Assembly: GCA_041393965.1 (NCBI GenBank)
Contig: JAWKJB010000002.1
Span: 434,001-498,000 of the forward strand
From: Acidimicrobiia bacterium
Lineage (GTDB): Bacteria > Actinomycetota > Acidimicrobiia > Spongiisociales > UBA5794
Direction of reading: 5' to 3'
Length of the DNA: 64,000 nt
The translations under genes and the position numbers were made by a program. Under the pieces are notes generated by a model. That model worked only from the letters and a program-made list of their open reading frames with translations, had not been told where the DNA came from and did not search any database. Shown in pieces: positions 42,299 to 51,454 of the stretch. Numbering within the stretch: position 1 is the stretch's first letter; each line of letters opens with the position of its first letter.

Positions 42299-43917
42299 GA
42301 ATCGTCGACCATCAGCAGGTTCTCGTAGCTGGCGCGCACCACCTTCTTGTCGAATTTCCCGGTCCCGGTCTTCGGGATTTCGTCGACGAACACGATCCGG
42401 TCGGGCATCCACCACGATGCGATCCGCGGCTCGAGGAAGCCAGCGATGTCATCGGCGTCTGCATCGGTGCCGGGCTTGAGGACCACGAAGGCAACCGGGC
42501 GCTCCTGCCATTTGGGATGTGCGAGCCCCACAACGGTGGCTTCTGTGACCGCCGGGTGGGCCATGATCGTGTTCTCGACATCGAGCGATGAGATCCATTC
42601 GCCACCAGACTTGATCACATCCTTGGACCGGTCGGTGATCCGGATGTAGCCATCGGGGGTGATCTTGCAGACATCGCCGGTTCGCAGCCATCCGTCGACG
42701 AACGACTCCGAGGAGCGTTCGTCGTTGTAGTACTCGGCGGCGATCCACGGTCCGCGGATCAGCAGCTCACCGAACGCCTCACCATCGTGGGGAAGTGGCT
42801 TGCCGGTGTCGTCAACGATCTTCACACGAAGACCCGGAATCGGCATCCCTGCGGTCTCAAGGACATCGAGTTGGCGTTCCCAGTCCCAGTCCAACATCCA
42901 CGGCTTGAGGGTTGCTGCTGAAGCGACCGGGTTGGTCTCGGTCATGCCCCATCCCTGGACGACACGGACATTCCGCTCCGTCTTGAACCAGTCGATCATC
43001 GCCCGCGGCACCGCCGAACCGCCGCAGAAGAGGGCTCGGACATGGCTCAGACCGATGTCAGGGTTGTCCTCGAGGTGTCGCTGAATGCCAAGCCACACGG
43101 TTGGTACACCCGCAGAGAAGGTCACGCGTTCGTTGACGAGGAGGTCGACGATGCCTTTTCCTGACAGGTCGGGTCCGGGATAGGTGAGCTTTGCCCCTAC
43201 TGTGACCGCCATGAACGGATAGCCCCACGCCGCTGCATGGAACATGGGCACGACCGGCAGCACATTGTCGTGGGTCTCGATCGGGTTCGCCGTGAGGTTC
43301 GACAGGGTGTGGAGGTAGGTCGAGCGCTGCGTGTACGCGACGCCTTTCGGATTGCCGGTCGTCCCCGAGGTGTAACAGAACATCATGGGGCTTCGCTCGT
43401 CGAGCAGCGGCCATGCCTCCTGCGGCCGGGCATCCGCGATCAGGTCTTCGTAGGCAATCGCACCGTCGATGTTGCAGCCCTCGGTGGTGGGGCCGAGGAT
43501 CACATAGTGCTCGACGGTCTCGAAGCGGTCGACCAGCGGCGCGATGGCCGGTGCGAGGTCAGGGTCGACGAAGATGACCCGGTCGCGTGCATGGTTGACG
43601 ATGTAGACGAGCTGGTCGGCGAACAGCCTGATGTTGAGGGTGTGGCAGATGCGGCCGGTGTTCACGGTTGCCCAATAGAGCTCGTGATGCCGGTGGTTGT
43701 TCCACGCGAAGGTGCCGACGGCTTCACCCTCGGCCACCCCAAGCGTCGATGCGATGGCGGTCGCCAGCTTGCGAATGCGGCTGTCGGTAGCGGCGTAGGT
43801 GGACCGGTGGATGGATAGGTCCGACTCGACCGAGACGATCTCCTGGGGGCCGTATTGCCACACGGCGTGGTCATACAGGGTGCTCAACAGCAGCGGGAAG
43901 TCGTCCTGCATGTGCAT
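42295..43917 (-). CDS. Long-chain fatty acyl-CoA ligase (AMP-binding)
   Basis: ANL-superfamily adenylating enzyme that makes acyl-CoA from a fatty acid, ATP and CoA; 540 residues. P-loop YTSGTTGNPKG (about 186-196), A5 motif VVQGWGMTETNP (about 322), A7 motif GWLRTGDV (about 419), A8 RSKDVIKSGGEWIS (about 440), and the catalytic A10 lysine in PKTGTGKFDKK (about 519). The tryptophan-rich WMLDWDWERQ insert marks the medium/long-chain group. ATG 43917 has GGAGGA 6 bases upstream. It forms a two-gene operon with the thioesterase and is divergent from the coiled-coil gene. Confidence 0.9.
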   Translation of the reverse strand: MHMQDDFPLLLSTLYDHAVWQYGPQEIVSVESDLSIHRSTYAATDSRIRKLATAIASTLGVAEGEAVGTFAWNNHRHHELYWATVNTGRICHTLNIRLFADQLVYIVNHARDRVIFVDPDLAPAIAPLVDRFETVEHYVILGPTTEGCNIDGAIAYEDLIADARPQEAWPLLDERSPMMFCYTSGTTGNPKGVAYTQRSTYLHTLSNLTANPIETHDNVLPVVPMFHAAAWGYPFMAVTVGAKLTYPGPDLSGKGIVDLLVNERVTFSAGVPTVWLGIQRHLEDNPDIGLSHVRALFCGGSAVPRAMIDWFKTERNVRVVQGWGMTETNPVASAATLKPWMLDWDWERQLDVLETAGMPIPGLRVKIVDDTGKPLPHDGEAFGELLIRGPWIAAEYYNDERSSESFVDGWLRTGDVCKITPDGYIRITDRSKDVIKSGGEWISSLDVENTIMAHPAVTEATVVGLAHPKWQERPVAFVVLKPGTDADADDIAGFLEPRIASWWMPDRIVFVDEIPKTGTGKFDKKVVRASYENLLMVDDS

Positions 43918-43975
43918 GGGTGCTCCTCCGTTCGACGGTCGTGTTCGACCTCACGATACAAGTAGGCTGGTTCGG

Positions 43976-44389
43976 ATGGATGAGGTCGGCGATCTCGCAC
44001 GACGGCTCGCGGAGGTGCAGCGGCAACTGCACGAACTACCGGGCGATGCGTTCGCCGAGCGCTACGCCCTCAAGCGCGAACAGGACGCCCTCAGGGAAGC
44101 GGCGAGCACCCATGCAGGCGATCTCGACAAGGGACGACCCACCGAGGATCTGCTCGCCGAACTCGCCGGGTTGCGTTCCCGGATGCACGACATCGAGGCG
44201 CAGCGGATCGATCTCGTCACCCAGGCCGGATCGTTCGGTGCCGTGTCGTCGGAGATGGGGAATCTCGGGGGAGTTCAGATCAATCGGGGCATCAACGAGG
44301 CGATGGGTCTGTCTGGAATCAAGGCGCGGATCGGTGTGCTCAAGGGCATCCTCACCGACCGAGGCGTCGAGATTCCCCCTGCCGACTGA
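43976..44389 (+). CDS. Coiled-coil protein, paralogue of 25924-26343
   Basis: Unrecognised 137-residue protein: an N-terminal coiled coil (DLARRLAEVQRQLHELP, then YALKREQDALREAAS), a second coil (LLAELAGLRSRMHDIEAQRI) and a glycine-rich C-terminal block (GGVQINRGINEAMG, then IKARIGVLKGIL). Its plan and the INRxI...IKAxI block match the protein at 25924, which suggests a small family in this genome. No signal or membrane segment. TAGGCT (43963-43968) ends 7 bases before the ATG, so the start at 43976 is preferred over the open frame's 43799. Possibly first gene of the rightward group ending with thpR. Confidence 0.65.
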   Translation: MDEVGDLARRLAEVQRQLHELPGDAFAERYALKREQDALREAASTHAGDLDKGRPTEDLLAELAGLRSRMHDIEAQRIDLVTQAGSFGAVSSEMGNLGGVQINRGINEAMGLSGIKARIGVLKGILTDRGVEIPPAD

Positions 44390-44431
44390 CGAGAACGGGA
44401 CGGTTGTCGGCGAGCATTACGCTTCGCCTCC

Positions 44432-45313
44432 ATGGGTGACCACCATGTCCACCTCCACCCCCACGGCGCCTACAACGGCGTCGGCCCACCGCCGGGAACC
44501 TATCCCGACGGCTTCATCGACTCGTTCGTTGAACATGGACTCGCCAACGGGGCGGACGAGATCGGGTTCACCGAGCACCTGTACCGGTGCCACGAATCCG
44601 CAGATGTCCTTGGCCGCTGGTGGGAGAACGCCCGCAAGCCGGACCTTGCTGCGCTGACCATCGAGCATGTCGAGCTCGAACGAACCTTGTCCCTCGATCG
44701 TTATGTGGAGGTCGTCACCGGAGCCAAGGACCGTGCACTTCCGGTGTTGCTCGGCCTTGAAGTCGACTTCTTTCCCGAAACGATCGAAGCAGTGCTCGAA
44801 CTGCTTGACCGGTACCCGTTCGACTTCCTTGTCGGTTCGACCCACTGGGTTCGGGAATGGGGATTCGACTTACCGACCCAGGTTCACGAGTTCGACCGCA
44901 GAGGTGCACGGGAGTCGTATGTCGACTATTTCGAGGTGGAGACCCAGCTCGCGGCATCCGGGGCCGTTGATGTCCTCGCCCATACCGATGTCGTCAAGAA
45001 GCTCGGTGTGCATCTGGCGGAACCGCCGATTGACCTCTATGAGGCCCTCGCGGTCGCTGCCGGTCGTTCGGGGGTCGCGATCGAAGTGTCGACCGCTGGC
45101 CTCTACCAGCCAGCCCGTGAGATGTACCCGCACCCCGACCTGCTTTCGCGGTTCTTCGCCAACGGTGTGCCGATCACGATCGCCTCCGATGCCCACTATC
45201 CGGAACAGACAGGCCGTGACCGAAGCCTCGCCGTCGATTTCGCCCGATCGGTGGGCTACCGCGAACGGGTCACCTTCACCGAGCGCAAACGGCGGTCGAT
45301 TCCCCTCGAGTAA
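44432..45313 (+). CDS. PHP-domain phosphoesterase (histidinol-phosphatase family)
   Basis: Trinuclear-metal phosphoesterase of the HisK/PHP type, 293 residues. Metal ligands: HHVHLHPHG at the N-terminus, EIGFTEHLYRCHE (about 44), LGLEVDFFP (about 108), FLVGSTHWV (about 132), VLAHTDVVKKLG (about 180) and ASDAHYPE (about 252). Histidinol-phosphate phosphatase is the best-known role, but no his genes are nearby, so the substrate is open. TACGCT (44418-44423) lies 8 bases before the ATG. It precedes rimO by 28 bp. Confidence 0.85.
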   Translation: MGDHHVHLHPHGAYNGVGPPPGTYPDGFIDSFVEHGLANGADEIGFTEHLYRCHESADVLGRWWENARKPDLAALTIEHVELERTLSLDRYVEVVTGAKDRALPVLLGLEVDFFPETIEAVLELLDRYPFDFLVGSTHWVREWGFDLPTQVHEFDRRGARESYVDYFEVETQLAASGAVDVLAHTDVVKKLGVHLAEPPIDLYEALAVAAGRSGVAIEVSTAGLYQPAREMYPHPDLLSRFFANGVPITIASDAHYPEQTGRDRSLAVDFARSVGYRERVTFTERKRRSIPLE

Positions 45314-45341
45314 CCCGGGGCTGCGGCGATACACTCGCGGG

Positions 45342-46667
45342 ATGTCGACGGCACCCTCTGCCCCAAGCGTGTTCATGGCCACACTGGGCTGCTCGAAGAA
45401 CCAGGTCGACTCGGACAAGATCGTCGCGGTACTCGGTGACTCCGGATACCGCAACGCCGAGACCGCGGCTGCTGCTGATGTCGTGATCGTCAACACCTGC
45501 GGCTTCATCGAGGACGCTCGGCGCGAATCGGTCCAGACGATTCTCGATCTCGCTGACGCCAAGCGACGCGACGCCAAGCTGGTGGTGGTTGGGTGCATGG
45601 CACAGCGCTACGAATCGGATCTGGTCGCTGCTCTCCCCGAGGCCGATGCCATCATCGGGCTCGACCGCTACCCGGAGCTCATCGACGACATCGACACGCT
45701 CACCGGCTGGCAACCGATCAGCATCGGTGGTGTCAGGCGATCCCGGATGGACATCCTCGATGTCGTGAAACGACCGACGCCGACGACGCCCTACGCCTAT
45801 GTCAAGGTTGCCGAGGGTTGTAACAAGACCTGCTCGTTCTGCGCGATTCCCCTCATCCGCGGCAAACAGCGAAGCCGAGCTCGTGCGAGCGTCATCGCCG
45901 AGATCGAAGGATTGGTTGCCAACAGCGTTCAGGAGGTCGTCCTCGTTGCACAGGATCTCGCGGCGTACGGGCGGGACAACGGCGGAGGTTCGATCGAGCG
46001 ACTCGTCGCCGAGGCTGCCGATGTCGATGGACTCAAACGGACTCGTCTGTTCTACCTGTATCCACGCGAGATTCGCCAGGATCTCGTCGATGTCATGGCC
46101 GGACACCCGGGCATCGCGGACTATTTCGACCTGAGTCTCCAGCATGCATCCCCGAAGCTCCTTCGGTCCATGCGCCGTCCCGGAAGCGGTGACCAGCACC
46201 TCGCGCTGTTGGAACGAATACGACAGGCGGCGCCTCGGGCAGCGACGCGGTCATCGTTCATCGTCGGGTACCCCGGTGAGACCGACCACGATCACGAGCT
46301 CCTCTGCGAGTTCCTCCTTGCCGCGCGCCTCGACTGGGCTGGCTTCTTCCCGTATTCGGCCGAGGAGGGGACGAGAGCCGCTCAACTCCCGGATCAGGTA
46401 CCGTCGGAGCTGGCCGCCGAGCGCCTCCGCGAGGTGCAAGTGATCCAAGACGACATCACGGCGGCCGCCAATGCCGGCTGGGTGGGGTCGGCCGTCGAGG
46501 TGCTGGTTGATCAGGTCGAGGACGGCGTCGCGGTCGGCAGATCGTTCCGTGAAGCGCCCGAGATCGATGGCGTCATTCTGCTCGACGCGGGGGTGGAAGG
46601 CGAGTGGCTCACGGCACACATCGACGGGGCCTACGGCACCGACCTGTCGGCGTCGGTGATTCGTTGA
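45342..46667 (+). CDS. rimO: Ribosomal protein S12 methylthiotransferase RimO
   Basis: Radical-SAM methylthiotransferase that modifies an aspartate of ribosomal protein S12; 441 residues. N-terminal UPF0004 cluster cysteines: TLGCSKNQVDSD (about 15), VNTCGFIED (about 50), VVGCMAQRY (about 84). The radical-SAM cluster is CNKTCSFC (about 165). The C-terminal TRAM domain (VEVLVDQVEDGVAVGRS) is present. It is told from MiaB by GCSKNQ and the LYPREI segment. TACACT (45330-45335) stands 6 bases before the ATG. The stop shares one base with the cinA start (TGATG). Confidence 0.93.
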   Translation: MSTAPSAPSVFMATLGCSKNQVDSDKIVAVLGDSGYRNAETAAAADVVIVNTCGFIEDARRESVQTILDLADAKRRDAKLVVVGCMAQRYESDLVAALPEADAIIGLDRYPELIDDIDTLTGWQPISIGGVRRSRMDILDVVKRPTPTTPYAYVKVAEGCNKTCSFCAIPLIRGKQRSRARASVIAEIEGLVANSVQEVVLVAQDLAAYGRDNGGGSIERLVAEAADVDGLKRTRLFYLYPREIRQDLVDVMAGHPGIADYFDLSLQHASPKLLRSMRRPGSGDQHLALLERIRQAAPRAATRSSFIVGYPGETDHDHELLCEFLLAARLDWAGFFPYSAEEGTRAAQLPDQVPSELAAERLREVQVIQDDITAAANAGWVGSAVEVLVDQVEDGVAVGRSFREAPEIDGVILLDAGVEGEWLTAHIDGAYGTDLSASVIR

Positions 46668-47902
46668 TGCTCGTCGAGAGTCTTGCGATCGGCACCGAGC
46701 TGCTCCTGGGACAGATCGTCAACACCAATGCCTCTGACATCGCGACGCGCCTTGCCGCCTCGGGCATTACCCATCATCGGCAGTCGGTGATTGGCGACAA
46801 TCGGGAACGCATGGACGCGGCGATCGCGGCCGCAACGACGCGTTGTGATGCACTGATCGTGACGGGTGGGATCGGGCCGACCGGTGACGATGTCACGCGA
46901 GAGAGCGTCGCCTCGGTGGCCGGCATCCCCCTCATGTTCGACGAAGCCCATGCAGCCGAGATGCGCGCCGCTTGGTTGGCGAGAGGGCGCCGCTTTCCCG
47001 AGTCGAACCTGCGCCAGGCATATCGTCCCGACGGTGCGATCGTGATCGACAACCACAAAGGGTCCGCGCCCGGATTCCGGATCGAGGTCAATGGCTGCTG
47101 GGTCATCTGCCTGCCCGGTGTCCCAGCGGAGATGCGGGCGATGCTCGACGAACAAGTGATGCCGTTTCTGCGTTCCATGTCGGGTACCGACGGCGTGGTG
47201 GTGAGCCGGGTGCTCAGGACCTGGGGGATGTCCGAGGCCCAGGTCGGCGAGGATCTCGGTGATCTGTTCGAGGATTCCTCGAACCCGACGGTCGCCTTCT
47301 TGGCTTCCGACGGCGAGATCGGCGTCAGGCTCAGCTGCCTCGCGCGCACCGGCGCGGAGGCTGCTGCCCTGATCGACCCCATCGAAGCGGAAGTACGGCG
47401 ACGACTCGGTCGAGCGGTGTTCGGCATCGATGACGACACGATCGAAGGGGTCATCCATCGCCTCCTCGCGCAGCGTGGCCTCACCGTCGGATCGGCTGAA
47501 TCCGCGACCGGGGGCATCATCGCGCAACGGCTGACGATGACCCCCGGCGCAAGTGCGACCGTTCGAGGGTCGGTGGTGGCCTACGCGAACGAAGTCAAGA
47601 CCCGAGTTCTCGGCGTCGATCCAGGGATCATCGAGCGCAACGGTGTTGTATCGGAACCCGTCGCGACGGCGATGGCGCTCGGCGCACGGCGCGTGCTCGG
47701 AGCCGATGTTGCCGTCGCGGTGACCGGCTCGGCCGGACCCGAGCCGCTCGAGCAGCCGGTCGGAACGATGATCATCGCCGTGGCCACACCCGACGAGGAA
47801 ACGGTGAGGACGCTGCACCTTCCCGGTGATCGTGAGCGGGTCAGAGCATACGCGGCGACTGCTGCGCTTCATCTCGTCAGGCGCGCCATCGACCCCACAT
47901 GA
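46667..47902 (+). CDS. cinA: CinA family protein (COG1058 domain plus nicotinamide-nucleotide amidase)
   Basis: Two-domain CinA, 411 residues. Residues 1-165 are the MoeA-like COG1058 domain (IGTELLLGQIVNTNAS, VTGGIGPTGDDVTRE), which hydrolyses ADP-ribose in the family. Residues about 255-411 are the PncC amidase (TVGSAESATGGIIAQRLT, GSVVAYANEVKTRVLGV, VAVAVTGSAGPEPLEQPVG) that deamidates NMN to nicotinate mononucleotide. So it recycles pyridine nucleotides. In many bacteria cinA precedes recA in an SOS- or competence-linked operon, and here it does so with only thpR between. Confidence 0.92.
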   Translation: MLVESLAIGTELLLGQIVNTNASDIATRLAASGITHHRQSVIGDNRERMDAAIAAATTRCDALIVTGGIGPTGDDVTRESVASVAGIPLMFDEAHAAEMRAAWLARGRRFPESNLRQAYRPDGAIVIDNHKGSAPGFRIEVNGCWVICLPGVPAEMRAMLDEQVMPFLRSMSGTDGVVVSRVLRTWGMSEAQVGEDLGDLFEDSSNPTVAFLASDGEIGVRLSCLARTGAEAAALIDPIEAEVRRRLGRAVFGIDDDTIEGVIHRLLAQRGLTVGSAESATGGIIAQRLTMTPGASATVRGSVVAYANEVKTRVLGVDPGIIERNGVVSEPVATAMALGARRVLGADVAVAVTGSAGPEPLEQPVGTMIIAVATPDEETVRTLHLPGDRERVRAYAATAALHLVRRAIDPT

Positions 47903-48465
47903 ACGGGAATGTGTTTCTCGCCGTTGCCCTCACCGCAACCGAACGCCACGACCTTGCGGCTGCGTTGTCAGAGGAGCGGATCGCCCGCCGTCTTCCCGGC
48001 AGACGGGTCGGGCCTGCGAACTGGCATGTCACGGTCCGGTTCGTCGGCGAAGCTGCCGAGGCGGAAGTGGATCGACTCGCGGAACGCGTGGAATCGTACG
48101 CAGACGAGGTATGGGCGGGCCGGGTGTGGGTCACGGGCATCGGTGGCTTTCCGCGAGCCAGCAAGGCAACAGTGGCCTACGCGGGTATCGATGACCCGTC
48201 GCGCCTTCTCACGGTGCTTGCAGCCATCTGCGACGAAGCTGCCATCGATGTCGGCTTCGACCCCGAGACGCGCCCTTTCGTGCCGCACCTGACATTGAGC
48301 CGTATCCGACCCGCCGTGGATCTCTCCGGACTCGTGGATGGGTTGTCGGCTCGGGTTCCGGTGGAGGTGGCTGCGATCACGGTGTTTCGAACCGAGCAGA
48401 TTCGTGGTGGGGTGGCCTATCGGGCGATCCACGAGATTTCCCTGCGCAAGGCGGCGAGACGCTGA
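47899..48465 (+). CDS. thpR: RNA 2',3'-cyclic phosphodiesterase ThpR/LigT
   Basis: 2H-phosphodiesterase superfamily, 188 residues. The two catalytic motifs are NWHVTVRFVG (HxTxRF, about 36-45) and VPHLTLSRIR (HxTxSR, about 130-139). The family opens 2',3'-cyclic phosphates at RNA ends and in some members seals 2'-5' links. It starts with ATG in an ATGA overlap with cinA. After its stop comes a small stem CATCTC-AA-GAGATG, then the recA promoter. Thus the PHP-rimO-cinA-thpR run ends just before recA. Confidence 0.9.
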   Translation: MNGNVFLAVALTATERHDLAAALSEERIARRLPGRRVGPANWHVTVRFVGEAAEAEVDRLAERVESYADEVWAGRVWVTGIGGFPRASKATVAYAGIDDPSRLLTVLAAICDEAAIDVGFDPETRPFVPHLTLSRIRPAVDLSGLVDGLSARVPVEVAAITVFRTEQIRGGVAYRAIHEISLRKAARR

Positions 48466-48493
48466 TTCGACATCTCAAGAGATGCTCGCTATC

Positions 48494-48514
48494 GAACAGG
48501 TGTTCGCCTATGAT
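48494..48514 (+). promoter_or_regulatory. recA LexA box and -10 element
   Basis: LexA box GAACaggtGTTC at 48494-48505, in the wider context TCGAAC...GTTCGC. A -10-like TATGAT follows at 48509-48514, so the box fills the spacer of the core promoter, the same geometry as at dnaE2. No good -35 is seen at the 17-bp distance (TCGCTA). The recA ATG is 76 bp downstream of the -10, giving a leader of about 70 bases with the ribosome binding site GAAAGGA. Confidence 0.85.
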
Positions 48515-48589
48515 GTGACGACGCAGAGAGAACGGAATCTGTCACACCCGTGCGATAGGTTGCCGACACACCGACGAAAGGACACCGGG

Positions 48590-49672
<1,083 letters not shown>

Positions 49673-49799
49673 CCAACGAAGCGGTATCCCGAGATTTCGC
49701 GTTCCCAGATGATCGGTGATGCGGTAGGATCGGAAGGCACACACAACACGACTGATATATACGCCGAGACATGACCGTGACGACAAGCGAGAGCAGGTG

Positions 49800-49830
49800 A
49801 CAGCGGGGTAGCCCCACTGTATTTGCTTTT
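49800..49830 (+). terminator. Intrinsic terminator-like hairpin after recA
   Basis: Stem ACAG-c-GGGG, loop TAG, CCCC-a-CTGT (one C/A mismatch) at 49800-49820, followed by ATTTGCTTTT. This is the only hairpin with a U-rich tail in the recA-rny spacer. The first base of the stem is the last base of the stop codon of the 9-codon frame, so a ribosome terminating there would cover the 5' arm. Confidence 0.65.
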
Positions 49831-49837
49831 CGTGTGT

Positions 49838-49862
49838 GTGCCGGGCCCGCGGGGCTCGGCAC
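49838..49862 (+). repeat. Strong 11-bp stem-loop in rny leader
   Basis: Near-perfect inverted repeat: GTGCCGGGCCC, loop GCG, GGGCTCGGCAC (one G-T pair in 11). It ends 33 bp before the rny ATG and is followed by TGCCGTTTGTGTCTTG, only mildly T-rich. It may be a second terminator, or a structure in the rny 5' leader through which RNase Y could control its own message. Confidence 0.6.
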
Positions 49863-49895
49863 TGCCGTTTGTGTCTTGCCGAGAGCGAGAACGAT

Positions 49896-51422
49896 ATGGA
49901 TTCGATCATCGGGTTCTTCATTCCGGGAACGATCGTCGCCACGGTGTTCCTTGTTGGCCTGTACCTGGGTCGCAAGTTGGTCCGCCAGCCCCAGGCTCCG
50001 GAAGAGATTCTCGCCGACGCGAGGATCGAGGCGCAGCGCATCCTCGCAAGAGCTGACGAGGAGGGGCGAGCGAAGGCCGACACCTATCGTGATCGCGAAG
50101 AGGCGACCATCGAGCACCGCAAGGTCGAAATCGACTCTCATGAAGACCGCCTGACCCAACGCGAAGCGACGCTCGAACAGCGCGCCCACAACCTTGCACA
50201 GCGCGAAGAAATGGCAATCGAGCGCGAGCGTGTCGCGTCGGACGCCGCCACGGAAGCGGCGCGGCTCGCGGAAGAGGCCCGCCTCGAGCTCGAGGCGCTC
50301 GCTGGCTTCGACAGCAAGGCGGCCAAGGAGGAACTGCTCCAGAAGGTCGAGGATGAGGCTCGCCGGGACGCCATGGTGCTCGTGCGGGACATGGAGGCAA
50401 AGGCTCGGGAAGAGGCCGATCGTCGGTCGCGGCGAATCCTTGCCACCGTGATCCAACGCTTGGCATCCGATGTGGTGTCAGAGGCGACGGTGTCTGCCGT
50501 CGCGCTTCCGTCCGAAGACATGAAGGGCCGCATCATCGGAAGGGACGGTCGCAACATCAGGTCGTTCGAAGCGGTGACGGGGGTTGATCTGATCGTCGAC
50601 GATACGCCAGAGACCGTGAGTGTGTCAACCTTCGATCCGGTACGGCGCGAGATCGCGCGGCGCACACTGGAGCGACTCGTCGAGGACGGTCGGATCCATC
50701 CGACTTCGATCGAGGAGGCATACGAGAAGGCACGCGACCAGGTCGAGCAGTCGATCCGCGATGCCGGGGAGTGGGCAATGCTCGAGGTTGGCATCAACCG
50801 ACTCCATCCTGAGCTAACGACGCTGATCGGGCGTCTTCGTTACCGCACTTCCTACGGCCAGAATGTTCTGGATCATCTCGTGGAGTCGGCTCACATCGCT
50901 GGCATGCTCGCAGCGGAGCTCGGTGTCGACGAGACCGAATCGAAACGAGCCGCTTTCCTTCACGACATCGGCAAGGCGGTCAGTCACGAGGTCGGGGGGT
51001 CTCATGCACTCATCGGCGCTGAGATCGCTCGACGGTTCGGCGAGGACCCAGCGATCGTGCATGCCATCGAAGCACATCACAACGAGGTGGAGCCGCGCAC
51101 GCTGACAGCCATTGTCGTTCAGGCAGCCGATGCGGTGAGTGCGGCGAGGCCTGGAGCTCGGCGTGAGGCCCTTGAATCGTATGTGCGTCGCCTCGAGCGT
51201 CTCGAAGAGATCGCCCGCGGGTTCGACGGTGTCGAGAAGGTCTACGCACTCCAAGCCGGTCGTGAGGTTCGAGTTGTGGTGGATCCCGGCAGCCTCGACG
51301 ATCTCGGATCGCAGAGTCTCGCACGGTCCATCGCGAAGAAGCTGGAGAACGACCTACAGTACCCGGGCCAGATCGAGGTGACGGTCATCCGCGAATACCG
51401 AGCCAAGGGCTACGCACGCTAG
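49896..51422 (+). CDS. rny: Ribonuclease Y
   Basis: Membrane-anchored endoribonuclease that starts bulk mRNA decay; 508 residues. N-terminal membrane helix (IIGFFIPGTIVATVFLVGLYLG, read in two parts, about 4-25), long coiled coil (about 40-190), KH domain GRIIGRDGRNIRSFE (about 210), HD domain with AAFLHDIGKAVSHE (about 350-363) and IEAHHNEVEPRT (about 390). The frame is open from 49836, but the ATG at 49896 begins the standard MDSIIGF-type N-terminus. Order recA-rny-miaB is conserved in several bacterial groups. Confidence 0.95.
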   Translation: MDSIIGFFIPGTIVATVFLVGLYLGRKLVRQPQAPEEILADARIEAQRILARADEEGRAKADTYRDREEATIEHRKVEIDSHEDRLTQREATLEQRAHNLAQREEMAIERERVASDAATEAARLAEEARLELEALAGFDSKAAKEELLQKVEDEARRDAMVLVRDMEAKAREEADRRSRRILATVIQRLASDVVSEATVSAVALPSEDMKGRIIGRDGRNIRSFEAVTGVDLIVDDTPETVSVSTFDPVRREIARRTLERLVEDGRIHPTSIEEAYEKARDQVEQSIRDAGEWAMLEVGINRLHPELTTLIGRLRYRTSYGQNVLDHLVESAHIAGMLAAELGVDETESKRAAFLHDIGKAVSHEVGGSHALIGAEIARRFGEDPAIVHAIEAHHNEVEPRTLTAIVVQAADAVSAARPGARREALESYVRRLERLEEIARGFDGVEKVYALQAGREVRVVVDPGSLDDLGSQSLARSIAKKLENDLQYPGQIEVTVIREYRAKGYAR

Positions 51423-51454
51423 GACCAGCCGGTTGGTGATCGTCGAGGAGCGGC

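Larger units (their letters stand above)
49673..49895 (+). other. recA-rny spacer with mini-ORF and two hairpins
   Basis: A 223-bp spacer without a longer gene. It holds a TATATA element (49756-49761), a 9-codon frame ATG-TGA (49771-49800, MTVTTSESR), a terminator-like hairpin (49800-49830) and a second, stronger hairpin (49838-49862) ending 33 bp before the rny start. A recA terminator with a new rny promoter, an attenuator, or a small RNA of about 60-100 bases are all possible. Confidence 0.55.

Noticed and set aside
48466..48493. CATCTC-AA-GAGATG stem as thpR terminator
   Set aside because: The 6-bp stem with a 2-base loop is too tight to form well and has no U tract.
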